In this document: one piece after another, positions 5,967 to 12,553 of the stretch
Layout of the letters: each line of letters starts with the position of its first letter
Numbering within the stretch: position 1 is the stretch's first letter
Assembly (NCBI GenBank): GCA_003162255.1
Contig: PMMJ01000413.1
Location: 1-12,691, forward strand
DNA from: Acidobacteriaceae bacterium
Lineage (GTDB): Bacteria > Acidobacteriota > Terriglobia > Terriglobales > Acidobacteriaceae
Length of the DNA stretch: 12,691 nt
Reading direction: 5' to 3'
Notes under the pieces: generated by a model
Told to the model about the DNA's origin: nothing
The model's input: the letters and a program-made list of their open reading frames with translations, nothing else
The model's database searches: none
Translations under genes and position numbers: made by a program

Positions 5967-7109
5967 ATGTCGAGAGTGCGGAGCCGAGCTCGGAGTTTAT
6001 TTTTTGTCGCGCTGCTGTGTGTACTCTGGGCGAACATCGCTCCGGCGCAGCAGACTCTCCCTCCCGAAAAAGTTCCATCCAATTTTTCTGCGGACGCTCA
6101 GTTCGCCGCCCGGGTCCGTTCCCTGCTGCTTCCCTACACTGCGCCAGCCACCGGCCAATATGCGGTCGGCCAGCAAGTCATGGAGACGCTGCTGCGGCAA
6201 CTCCCCGCGGACCGCAAGCACTTCTCGTGGGACCTGCGCATCGCGAAGGACGCGGGAAATATATACTCCGCTCCCGACGGGACCATTTTCGTCGACGGAG
6301 ATCTCGCGCGAGCGCTCGGACCGAGGCCCGGTCTTTGGGCGGCAGCGCTCTCCCATGAAATCTCCCACATCGTGCGCCGCGACTGGGCGCGGCGATATTT
6401 GTTCCAGAAGTCGCTAGAGGAAGCCGGAGCCTCACAAATCATGCTCGGCGACGCGAGCGCGTCCTCCGGCTCCTGGGTGGACGCACACAGCGCATCGAGC
6501 CAGCTTGCCAGTTTCTGCCAGACCATGGAACTGGAAGCGGACGCCGAGGGTCTGATGTTGATGACGCGCGCCGGATTCGATCCCGACTTCGTGCCTGCGC
6601 TGCATCACTTGCTCGAAGCTCAGCCTCGGCAATCGGACGAAAAGTTTTTCGATCCCTCGCACCCCACCTGGGACGATCGCGATCGAAGACTGCAGAAGCT
6701 CTATGCCGCGGCAGGCAAGGAATATGATCGCCTGTGGCCGGAGCGCTATGCCTCGCCCGGAGGCAACTCGCCCATCGTGGTGTACGCCGGTTCGCCCAGC
6801 GCCAAACGCGGCGTCACTGGGGAACTGGAAGTACTGATTCCGCTGCACTGCCAGAATCTCATCGGAGCGGTGGAGGTAGTGCTGCGTTTCACCGCGCCGG
6901 AATCTGAGTTCCCCAGCGAACTGCGCCAATTCACCGGCTGCACCTCGGAGCGGACGTTGGTCACATTCGTTGTGCCGAGCCTTGTTCCGACCGTTGTGCC
7001 GAATTCTCAGGTCCGCCGCGGCGGCTCCCGCGTGCAGGCTGAGGTCTCGGTGCTGGACGACACGGGCGCGATCCTGACTCATGCCCTCGCTCCCATACCG
7101 GTCCGCTGA
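5967..7109 (+). CDS. Exported M48-family zinc metalloprotease
   Basis: This 380-residue protein has a signal peptide (positive MSRVRSRARS, then a hydrophobic stretch to about 24, with likely cleavage in APAQQ near 27). The catalytic motif HEISH is at 130-134, with Glu131 as general base, and a downstream ELEAD at 188-192 should supply the third zinc ligand. This is the M48 (Ste24/HtpX/BepA/LoiP-like) pattern. GNIYSAPDGTIFVDGDL (98-112) matches the strand before the active-site helix. Residues about 270-380 form a beta-rich tail I do not recognise. It probably trims or quality-controls periplasmic or outer-membrane proteins. Start: the ATG at 5967 has AGGAG 6 nt upstream and begins the signal peptide; an ATG at 5850 would add 39 residues that mask it. 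TATATT at 5902-5907 is a possible -10. It is a single gene, 205 bp after the regulator. Confidence 0.85.
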   Translation: MSRVRSRARSLFFVALLCVLWANIAPAQQTLPPEKVPSNFSADAQFAARVRSLLLPYTAPATGQYAVGQQVMETLLRQLPADRKHFSWDLRIAKDAGNIYSAPDGTIFVDGDLARALGPRPGLWAAALSHEISHIVRRDWARRYLFQKSLEEAGASQIMLGDASASSGSWVDAHSASSQLASFCQTMELEADAEGLMLMTRAGFDPDFVPALHHLLEAQPRQSDEKFFDPSHPTWDDRDRRLQKLYAAAGKEYDRLWPERYASPGGNSPIVVYAGSPSAKRGVTGELEVLIPLHCQNLIGAVEVVLRFTAPESEFPSELRQFTGCTSERTLVTFVVPSLVPTVVPNSQVRRGGSRVQAEVSVLDDTGAILTHALAPIPVR

Positions 7110-7122
7110 CAGCGGTGCCATG

Positions 7123-7136
7123 ATTGTACGTACAAT
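7123..7136. promoter_or_regulatory. Perfect palindrome ATTGTACGTACAAT
   Basis: This 14-bp perfect palindrome lies 14 bp past the protease stop codon, with a second one (CGCTTAAGCG) at 7143-7152. TTGTAC...GTACAA resembles operators of GntR-type repressors in general form, but no such regulator is encoded here. It is about 230 bp upstream of the IPT/TIG-like gene. Its function is unknown. Confidence 0.35.
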
Positions 7137-7176
7137 GTTCCGCGCTTAAGCGTGGGCAGAGAAGAAAACAGGGTGC

Positions 7177-7205
7177 GCCACTTCTCGCGCTTTTCGAGAA
7201 GTGGC
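7177..7205. repeat. 11-bp stem-loop between protease and IPT/TIG-like gene
   Basis: GCCACTTCTCG (7177-7187) and CGAGAAGTGGC (7195-7205) pair perfectly around the 7-nt loop CGCTTTT. It is a strong hairpin in the 3' region of the protease transcript. It lacks a following U-run, so it is either a processing or stability element or a dispersed repeat. No other copy was seen in this window. Confidence 0.55.
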
Positions 7206-7367
7206 CTACCGAACCGCCGACCCAGTTCCACTTCGCTTACGCGGCCGGAGGCCGGATGCTCATCGTAAACACATCCCACTCGTCGTCTCGCACCGGACCC
7301 GCCTCGCCCAGGCTTGTGTCGCCTCTTTGGGTGTAGAATGTTGGCCGCATAAGTGAGGGAGGCTAGT

Positions 7368-7787
7368 ATGTGTTCTTCCTTCGTTCGCCGCTGTAGGCTT
7401 TTCCCTTCGATTGCTTTCATCGCAGCCCTGACCCTGTTGTTATCTGGCTGGACCTGCAGTGCATGGTTTGAAAGCTGTGAAGGCGTAGGCCAAGACCAAG
7501 CCCAAGTCGCCGCACTCTCACCCAGCAGCATTCCAGACGATGCAAATTCAGTTCCCCTGATAGTGGAGGGAAGCGGTTTTACTCCCCACTCGCAGATTAT
7601 GTGGAACGGAAGCACATTGGAGACCACGTTCCTGGATTCGCGGCATCTTCGGACCACGATTACTCAGGAGACCTTTGGCTCCTTCGGCGGCTCGGCAGGC
7701 AGCAGGGTGCAGATTTCGGTGGCGTCTCAAGGTTGGGGATGCCGCAGCGACGGGAAATCTTCCGCGCTGGAACTGGCCATCGATTGA
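7368..7787 (+). CDS. Small exported protein with IPT/TIG-like domain
   Basis: This 139-residue protein has an N-terminal export signal (Arg-rich start, hydrophobic about 11-28). The rest reads like one IPT/TIG immunoglobulin-like fold: LSPSSIP at 50-56, LIVEGSGFTPHSQIMWNG at 64-81, then alternating strands to VQISV (114-118). The motif GSGF followed by WNG is typical of these domains. Cys30, Cys37 and Cys125 could form disulphides; GWTC at 27-30 is not a good lipobox. Start: the ATG at 7368 has GGGAGG 5 nt upstream; an in-frame GTG at 7353 would place that ribosome site inside the gene. TAGAAT at 7334-7339 is a plausible -10. It stands alone between repeat-rich intervals, and its role is unknown, perhaps cell-surface or carbohydrate binding. 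Confidence 0.7.
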   Translation: MCSSFVRRCRLFPSIAFIAALTLLLSGWTCSAWFESCEGVGQDQAQVAALSPSSIPDDANSVPLIVEGSGFTPHSQIMWNGSTLETTFLDSRHLRTTITQETFGSFGGSAGSRVQISVASQGWGCRSDGKSSALELAID

Positions 7788-8079
7788 TTGGCCCATTGTC
7801 GCCGACAGGCGGTCAGATGTGTGTTCGTGCACACTGGGCGTTTGTGATGAAAGAAGGTCAAAGGCCCCGCCCTTCGCTTCGCGATACGACGGGCCACACC
7901 GCTCCACACGGGCTACGTGGAGAATGCCTTGACGCATCACTGGGAGTGTCGGGCATGTAGGGGTCCCTTCGGCTTCGCTCAGGGCAGGCTCTTCGACTCC
8001 GTAGCTGTTTCGCTTCGCGAAGCGGCTACTCCGCCCAGGATGACACTATAGCTGCTGACTGGTGGAATGTTGGCGGTTG
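7788..8079. other. Non-coding interval between convergent genes
   Basis: No gene is supported in these 292 bp between the IPT/TIG-like gene (plus) and the 13-heme cytochrome gene (minus). The open frames present are carried by repeats and have no ribosome sites. The interval contains dispersed repeat copy 2 and the hairpin at 8001-8029. Confidence 0.7.
7962..8046. repeat. Dispersed short repeat, copy 2, interrupted by a 13-bp hairpin
   Basis: The halves at 7962-7988 and 8035-8046 (CAGGATGAC) resemble the repeat at 1927-1954. Between them GTAGCTGTTTCGC (8001-8013) pairs with GCGAAGCGGCTAC (8017-8029) around a TTC loop. All 13 pairs hold if two G-U wobbles are allowed, and only in RNA read from the plus strand. 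It looks like a hairpin inserted in, or grown within, the repeat. Confidence 0.55.
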
Positions 8080-10332
8080 CTAGTTCTTCGCGGGTGGGCC
8101 TTCGCCTGGCTTGTCGGAAGACTGAGCGTCGTCGCTTCCCTGCTCATGTTCGTCATGGGAAGACTCAGCGTAATCGGAAGGCTCGGTCGGCAGCTCGACC
8201 AGGTGGGCTCGTTCCAGGGCGCGCAAATATTCCGGGCGAGTATGGCGCAAATGATCGGCGGAAGCTTTGCCGTCGATGAAGGCTGTGTCCATCGGATAGA
8301 CGAGCGGGTCGAAGATCACCATGTAGAAGTGCCAAATCAAAATCGAGAAGGTCGCGAGCAGCGCCTCGTAGAAATGTACGGCGGTGGCCGCGTCCGAAAT
8401 CCATTTGGGAAAATGGCGCAGGGTGAAATTGTTGAACCACAACAGGCAACCGGTGACCGTCATTACCACGGTTCCCCACATGAACGCCCAGTATTCCATC
8501 TTCTCGGCGTAGTTGAATTTCTTGAACCGCGGCTCGATCTTAGTAAGTCCCAAATTGTGAGTGATAACTTGCACTAAGTCGGTCGCGTCTTTCACTTCGG
8601 GCAACATCGCTTTCAGGAACACGCTGCGGTCTCGCCGAACGGCGGCGAGATGAATCACGTGGTAAATGGTGGAAGCGACGAGCACAACCGCCGCGGTGCG
8701 ATGGACCATGCCGCGAAATGCGAAGTGTCCTTCGAGGAGCAATAGTGGATGCGCAAACCATGCGTCGGGATACTTCAGCGCGAAGCCCGTCAACACCAGC
8801 GTCGGGAAGCTGAAGATCACGCCCCAGTGGGCAATGCGGAAGTTCAGGTTCATCCTGGACACTCGCTCGCCGGTTTCATGTCGCGGCTGGCGGCGGATGA
8901 GTTTCGCGAGGAAGTCCAGCAGGTTGTGCAGGAGCATGAAACCCAGGGTTAGCGGGATCAGGCTCAAGTACATCCAACGGATCCACTTGACGACCGGATG
9001 CGCGGAACCGGTTGTCGTCTGCACGTGCACGGGTCCGATGACGAAATGCTCGCCCGCACCGGCATGACAATTTCCGCAGGTTTTGGGAAGGTTTGCAGCA
9101 TTCACGGTGGAGCGCGGGTCGGTCGACGGAAAGATATTGTGCACGCCATGGCAGGACGCACAGTTGGCAACGCTCTGCGATCCTTCTCGCGCCGCCAGAC
9201 CGTGATAGCTGTCGGCGTAGGAAGGGATACGGTCGGCGGGCAGATTGTAGCGCAACTCCAGGCGCTCGTCGTTGTGACAGCGGCCGCAAGTAGCCATGGA
9301 GACGCGATTGGCGTTGACCAGCGATCCCTGCTCTTTCGGGCCCAGGATCAAGTGCTCGCCGTGGCAATCACTGCAGACGGGAGCAGCGGACACGCGGGCC
9401 TTCATGGCTTGTCCGTGCACGCTTTCGAGGTAAGTCTTGCTGATTTCGGAGTGGCATTGGCCGCAGGTTGCCGGAATATTCCAGTGGTTGACCTTGGAAT
9501 GCGCATCTTGCGAGGGCAGGATGCCGTGGCTGCCGTGACAATCCGAGCAACCCGCGGCGGCTTCGTTTCCAGCGGCCACGGCTCGTCCATGCACGCTTTG
9601 CCGATAGAGTTCGACGGGATGCGCGAATGGGATCTTGTGCCGCGAGAGAAACTGCGGGTTGCTGTGGCAGGCGGCGCAGGTGTCGGGCAGATTCTTTTTG
9701 GCCACGCGCGCGACCGCCTCGCTTGCAGTCTGAATCTGATGCACTGGCCCGTGGCAAGACATGCAGTTCGGTGCGTCCGGATCACCCTTCGCGGCGGCTT
9801 GCCCGTGTATGCTCTGGCGGAATTCCTTCACTTCGTCGGCATGGCATTGCGCGCACTTTGCTGGAGCAGTCTGGGCCGCAGCCGTCACCTCATGAGGATT
9901 GCCGTGGCAGGATTGGCAAGCCTCCTCGCCTAACGCGCTATGAACGCTGCCGGACACGTGGGAAGCCTCGTCGGCGTGGCACGTCGAGCATTCGACCTTC
10001 GGCACTTTGCTGGGATGGGGGAAATCCTTGAGGGTGGTGTGGCAGTCGGTGCAGCCGAGAGAGCCGTGGACGCTGGCCGCATGTTTGACGGGATCGATCG
10101 AGATACTTTTGCCACTGTCGGACTTCATCCCGGCCTGGCCGTGGCAGGCGAGGCAGGTTTCGTCCTGCTTGAGCGGATGAGGCGCTTGTGCTCGGACGGG
10201 AACGGGCAGCAACGCGCAGATGGAAAGAAGACAGACGGCGAGAAGCAAGACCAGATAGACGACACCGCATCGTCTGGCGGTATCTGCGGCGCGTAATGTC
10301 TGGTTCGGCAAGCTCGATCTTCCGCTGGTCAT
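8080..10332 (-). CDS. 13-heme cytochrome c fused to b-type membrane cytochrome (CbcL-like architecture)
   Basis: This 750-residue protein starts with a signal/anchor (about 22-46). Thirteen CxxCH haem-c motifs follow, with first cysteines at 60, 94, 115, 139, 160, 190, 219, 262, 290, 320, 349, 391 and 419. After the first they form six two-haem modules, each opened by an S-x-H motif (SVHG, SVHS, SIHG, SYHG at 87-90, 129-132, 174-177, 246-249, 304-307, 375-378) whose His may be a distal ligand. The C-terminal part (about 449-680) has about five membrane helices with His469, His502, His544, His558, His561, His653 and His668 as candidate b-haem ligands, then an acidic cytoplasmic tail. This N-terminal multihaem, C-terminal di-haem b layout is that of Geobacter CbcL, so quinol oxidation with electron export to the periplasm is likely. 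It is the second gene of an operon, 34 bp after the NapC-type gene; the gap is a purine-rich AGTAAG-like repeat without a clear Shine-Dalgarno. Confidence 0.9.
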   Translation of the reverse strand: MTSGRSSLPNQTLRAADTARRCGVVYLVLLLAVCLLSICALLPVPVRAQAPHPLKQDETCLACHGQAGMKSDSGKSISIDPVKHAASVHGSLGCTDCHTTLKDFPHPSKVPKVECSTCHADEASHVSGSVHSALGEEACQSCHGNPHEVTAAAQTAPAKCAQCHADEVKEFRQSIHGQAAAKGDPDAPNCMSCHGPVHQIQTASEAVARVAKKNLPDTCAACHSNPQFLSRHKIPFAHPVELYRQSVHGRAVAAGNEAAAGCSDCHGSHGILPSQDAHSKVNHWNIPATCGQCHSEISKTYLESVHGQAMKARVSAAPVCSDCHGEHLILGPKEQGSLVNANRVSMATCGRCHNDERLELRYNLPADRIPSYADSYHGLAAREGSQSVANCASCHGVHNIFPSTDPRSTVNAANLPKTCGNCHAGAGEHFVIGPVHVQTTTGSAHPVVKWIRWMYLSLIPLTLGFMLLHNLLDFLAKLIRRQPRHETGERVSRMNLNFRIAHWGVIFSFPTLVLTGFALKYPDAWFAHPLLLLEGHFAFRGMVHRTAAVVLVASTIYHVIHLAAVRRDRSVFLKAMLPEVKDATDLVQVITHNLGLTKIEPRFKKFNYAEKMEYWAFMWGTVVMTVTGCLLWFNNFTLRHFPKWISDAATAVHFYEALLATFSILIWHFYMVIFDPLVYPMDTAFIDGKASADHLRHTRPEYLRALERAHLVELPTEPSDYAESSHDEHEQGSDDAQSSDKPGEGPPAKN

Positions 10333-10366
10333 TCTTAGTCTTACTTACTTCACTCTTACTGAATGT

Positions 10367-11815
10367 CTACTTCATTCCCAGGTCGGTTAGGATCTTGGGA
10401 TTCTCCTCACCCGATGCCAGGATCTGATGGCACGTGGAACAGTCGTTGGGGATGGTTTGGCCATCGGCGCTGGTGTGGCTGCCATCGTGGCAGCGGAAGC
10501 AGCCGGGCGAATCATTGTGCCCAATGTTATTCGGGTGAGTGCCCCAGGTTACACGCATGTCGGGGAAGACGTTACGCAGGTAGATCCTTGCCACCTCCGC
10601 GCCCGCTTGCTCCACTGCTGCGCGCCGCGCCTGATAGATGGCCGGGTAATTGGTCTGATAGAACTTGTTGATTTCGGCAATGATGCTCTGCTGGGCCACG
10701 TCGCGGGTCGGATAATTCACCTTGAGAACCTCGACGGCCTTCTTCCGGATGTAGGGGAGATCGGTGCTGATCTGGCCGCCCGACATTTGCTTGTCCACGG
10801 CGTTTTCGGGCAGATCGAAGGCATGGGTGGGCCGGTTATGACAATCCACGCAATCCATCACACGATGGTCTCCCTTGTCCAATTGTTGCTGGGTGGGCTT
10901 GGCATCGGTGGAAATGAATTCAGTGGTCTTGCCGCTATCGTCGGTGTAGTAAACGGCGGGAATCGTCATGCGCTCGGCATCGGTCGAGATGTAGCGGATG
11001 CGCGCGTTGTCGGAGAGGTGGTGGCCGTGGATGCCGACCGAACCCTGCCAGGTGCGTCCGCCTACTTTGAGCAGTAACACGTCGGTCTGGGGCGTGTTTT
11101 TTTCGTCGTCCTTGTAGCTGGTATTGACCAGGAACTTGTCGCCGGTAAAGCGCTGCGGCCAGTGACACTGCTCACAGGTTTCGCGCGCCGGACGAAGATA
11201 TTTTACCGGGGATGGAATGGGGCGCGAATACGTGTGGAAGGTAACGGCGACAACCTGGCGCAGTCCGGAAAGCTTCGAGCGCACAAACCAGCCGGCTCCG
11301 GGCCCGATGTGGCACTCGACACAAGCCACGCGCGAGTGCGGAGAATTCTGGTAGGCCGTGTACTCGGGATCCATCACGCGATGACAAGTCGTCCCGCAGA
11401 AACTCACCGAATCCATGTACTCCACGCCGCGGTATGACGCGGTGCCGATAATGAGGAGATTGAGCACAGTGGCCGCGGCTACGTACTCCAGGGTACGACG
11501 CACGACGGGCAGGCCCAGATCGACGGCGGGGAAGATCCCCGGCAGTTTGCCGCTGACGCGCAGGCTTCGCCGACGGAGCCAGATGCCAAGTGGAATCAGC
11601 AGCAGGCCGAGCACAAAAATACCGGGGAGGATCAGGAAGACCAGAAGTCCAAGATAAGGATGCGGCGGGCCCGGCAGGACGATGTCGTAGAACCAGAAGG
11701 CGATGGTGGTCAGCGCCGTGCTTGTCGTGATCACAGCGCCCGTAAGCGTGATGGGATTCTGCCCCAGAAAATAGATGGGCTGCGACCACTCCCGGATGCG
11801 TTCTCGCAGATTCAT
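10367..11815 (-). CDS. NapC/NirT-type hexaheme membrane cytochrome (ImcH-like)
   Basis: This 482-residue protein has three N-terminal membrane segments (about 21-48, 53-79, 110-128) followed by a periplasmic cytochrome. The first haem motif is C140-GTT-C144-H145 (CX3CH) with Met148, in the position of the NapC/NrfH first haem. Normal CxxCH motifs start at 165, 214, 322, 439 and 459. The segment SPHSRVACVECHIGPGAG and the helix after it (about 158-195) match NapC/NirT quinol dehydrogenases. The three-helix N-terminus plus NapC-like haems recalls Geobacter ImcH. It likely takes electrons from the quinol pool to periplasmic cytochromes. The ATG has GAGGAG about 12 nt upstream. It is the first gene of an operon with the 13-heme cytochrome. 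A nitrate/nitrite-reductase partner is less likely, because no catalytic subunit is nearby. Confidence 0.88.
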   Translation of the reverse strand: MNLRERIREWSQPIYFLGQNPITLTGAVITTSTALTTIAFWFYDIVLPGPPHPYLGLLVFLILPGIFVLGLLLIPLGIWLRRRSLRVSGKLPGIFPAVDLGLPVVRRTLEYVAAATVLNLLIIGTASYRGVEYMDSVSFCGTTCHRVMDPEYTAYQNSPHSRVACVECHIGPGAGWFVRSKLSGLRQVVAVTFHTYSRPIPSPVKYLRPARETCEQCHWPQRFTGDKFLVNTSYKDDEKNTPQTDVLLLKVGGRTWQGSVGIHGHHLSDNARIRYISTDAERMTIPAVYYTDDSGKTTEFISTDAKPTQQQLDKGDHRVMDCVDCHNRPTHAFDLPENAVDKQMSGGQISTDLPYIRKKAVEVLKVNYPTRDVAQQSIIAEINKFYQTNYPAIYQARRAAVEQAGAEVARIYLRNVFPDMRVTWGTHPNNIGHNDSPGCFRCHDGSHTSADGQTIPNDCSTCHQILASGEENPKILTDLGMK

Positions 11816-11875
11816 TTGAAACCGCTACTCCTCATTTACTTCTATGCGCCGCTGCTGGATACACTCGTAACGTGC

Positions 11876-11892
11876 CGGCGGATCATCCGCCG
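11876..11892. promoter_or_regulatory. Palindrome upstream of the cytochrome operon
   Basis: CGGCGGAT-C-ATCCGCCG has perfect 8-nt arms around a single base and lies about 60-77 bp upstream of the NapC-type start codon. Its position suggests an operator in the operon's promoter region. It does not resemble TGTGA-N6-TCACA. No clear -35/-10 pair is visible, and a small hairpin in the leader RNA is the alternative. Confidence 0.35.
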
Positions 11893-11962
11893 CGCTGGAC
11901 AATCTTTTAAGGAAGGTCTGATTATGCGTTCGATGGCGAGTTGGCTGCTTTGGGATGTCGGC

Positions 11963-12063
11963 CCTCAGCGGCTAAAGCTGCGTATTTGGCAGGGTGTGGC
12001 ACGGCTGAAGCCGTGCCCTTCCCAAGGCGATCCAAAGACGAACTCAATCAGAGATTCCCTAAT
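11963..12063. repeat. Composite dispersed repeat with TGAA/TAAA-loop hairpins, copy 2
   Basis: CCTCAGCGGCTAAAGCTG (11963-11980) is a near copy of 2032-2049. GGCACGGC-TGAA-GCCGTGCC (11998-12017) then forms a perfect 8-bp stem, and cagagattccctaa (12050-12063) resembles the left end of the window (10-23). The element fills the gap between the cytochrome operon promoter and the 3' end of the monoheme cytochrome gene. Confidence 0.65.
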
Positions 12064-12088
12064 TTGAAATGACGAATAAGCGGCCAGA

Positions 12089-12394
12089 TTATTTTTTCAA
12101 AGTGCGAATGTGGTCCACCAGACCTTTAACCTCTTCCGGCTTCAGAGACTTGTACGCGGGCATCTTGCCCTTGCCGTTGGTGATGATTCCTGAGATATCC
12201 GCGTCCGACAGTTTTTGCACGTCGGCAGTTTGGAGATTGTGGCCGGCCAGTTTACTTCCGTCCGGGCCATGACACATGGCACATTTTGCTTTGTAGAGTG
12301 CGGCTCCGTCTTGCGCACTCGCGGATAGGGAAAGCGTGAGAATGACGGCCAATGCGGCTACGAGGGTGAGCACCTGGATGCTGATTTTCTTCAT
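12089..12394 (-). CDS. Small periplasmic monoheme cytochrome c
   Basis: This 101-residue precursor has a signal peptide (MKKISIQV, hydrophobic to about 24, likely cleavage SASA-QDG near 27) and a mature class I cytochrome c of about 74 residues. CAMCH (Cys38, Cys41, His42) binds the haem, and Met78 in GKMPAYK is the probable sixth ligand. The ending LVDHIRTLKK matches the C-terminal helix. Such proteins shuttle electrons in the periplasm, for example between quinol-oxidising complexes and a reductase or oxidase. GGAG lies 7 nt before the ATG. The gene has its own plausible sigma-70 promoter and an exact CRP-type palindrome upstream. It lies about 270 bp upstream of the cytochrome operon on the same strand, so a shared function is likely. 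Confidence 0.93.
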   Translation of the reverse strand: MKKISIQVLTLVAALAVILTLSLSASAQDGAALYKAKCAMCHGPDGSKLAGHNLQTADVQKLSDADISGIITNGKGKMPAYKSLKPEEVKGLVDHIRTLKK

Positions 12395-12437
12395 CTGTAA
12401 GCTCCATTCAAGTTTTTGTTAACCCAACAATTGAAAG

Positions 12438-12466
12438 AGAATACATCTACAGGACTGCATCTACAA
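12438..12466 (-). promoter_or_regulatory. Sigma-70-type promoter of the monoheme cytochrome gene
   Basis: On the minus strand TTGTAG (12466-12461) and TATTCT (12443-12438) are separated by exactly 17 bp, giving a start near 12431. That is about 36 nt before the ATG. The CRP-type site would then be centred near -77, upstream of the -35 as for class I activation, although not at an ideal helical phase. Confidence 0.5.
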
Positions 12467-12500
12467 TCCGCAATATTGAAGCTTCCGAGGGTAGTGGTTC

Positions 12501-12516
12501 TGTGATGCAGATCACA
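12501..12516. promoter_or_regulatory. Exact CRP-type operator TGTGA-N6-TCACA
   Basis: TGTGATGCAGATCACA is a perfect 10-of-10 match. It lies 107 bp upstream of the monoheme cytochrome start codon, between that gene and the partial gene at the window edge, which is on the same strand. With the exact copy at 2655 it supports direct control of electron-transport genes by the CRP-like protein encoded at 5060-5761. Confidence 0.65.
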
Positions 12517-12553
12517 GGTGTTGTGACCGCAATGGTGATCGGCTGAATCCCGG

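Noticed and set aside
5446..6417. Plus-strand 323-codon frame spanning the end of the regulator and the start of the protease
   Set aside because: It overlaps two better-supported genes in another frame and translates to Arg/Pro/Ser-rich, domainless sequence typical of shadow frames.
8998..9933. Long plus-strand open frame (about 311 codons) opposite the 13-heme cytochrome gene
   Set aside because: It is the antisense shadow of a GC-rich gene with strongly biased CxxCH codons. It has no recognisable domain or ribosome site, while the minus frame has 13 haem motifs.
11924..12067. Plus-strand 47-codon frame with AAGGAAGG before its ATG, in the gap upstream of the cytochrome operon
   Set aside because: The ribosome-like sequence is good, but most of the frame from codon 13 on is the dispersed repeat at 11963-12063, so the peptide is repeat-encoded. 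The N-terminal dozen residues show no domain. It could be a gene start truncated by a repeat.
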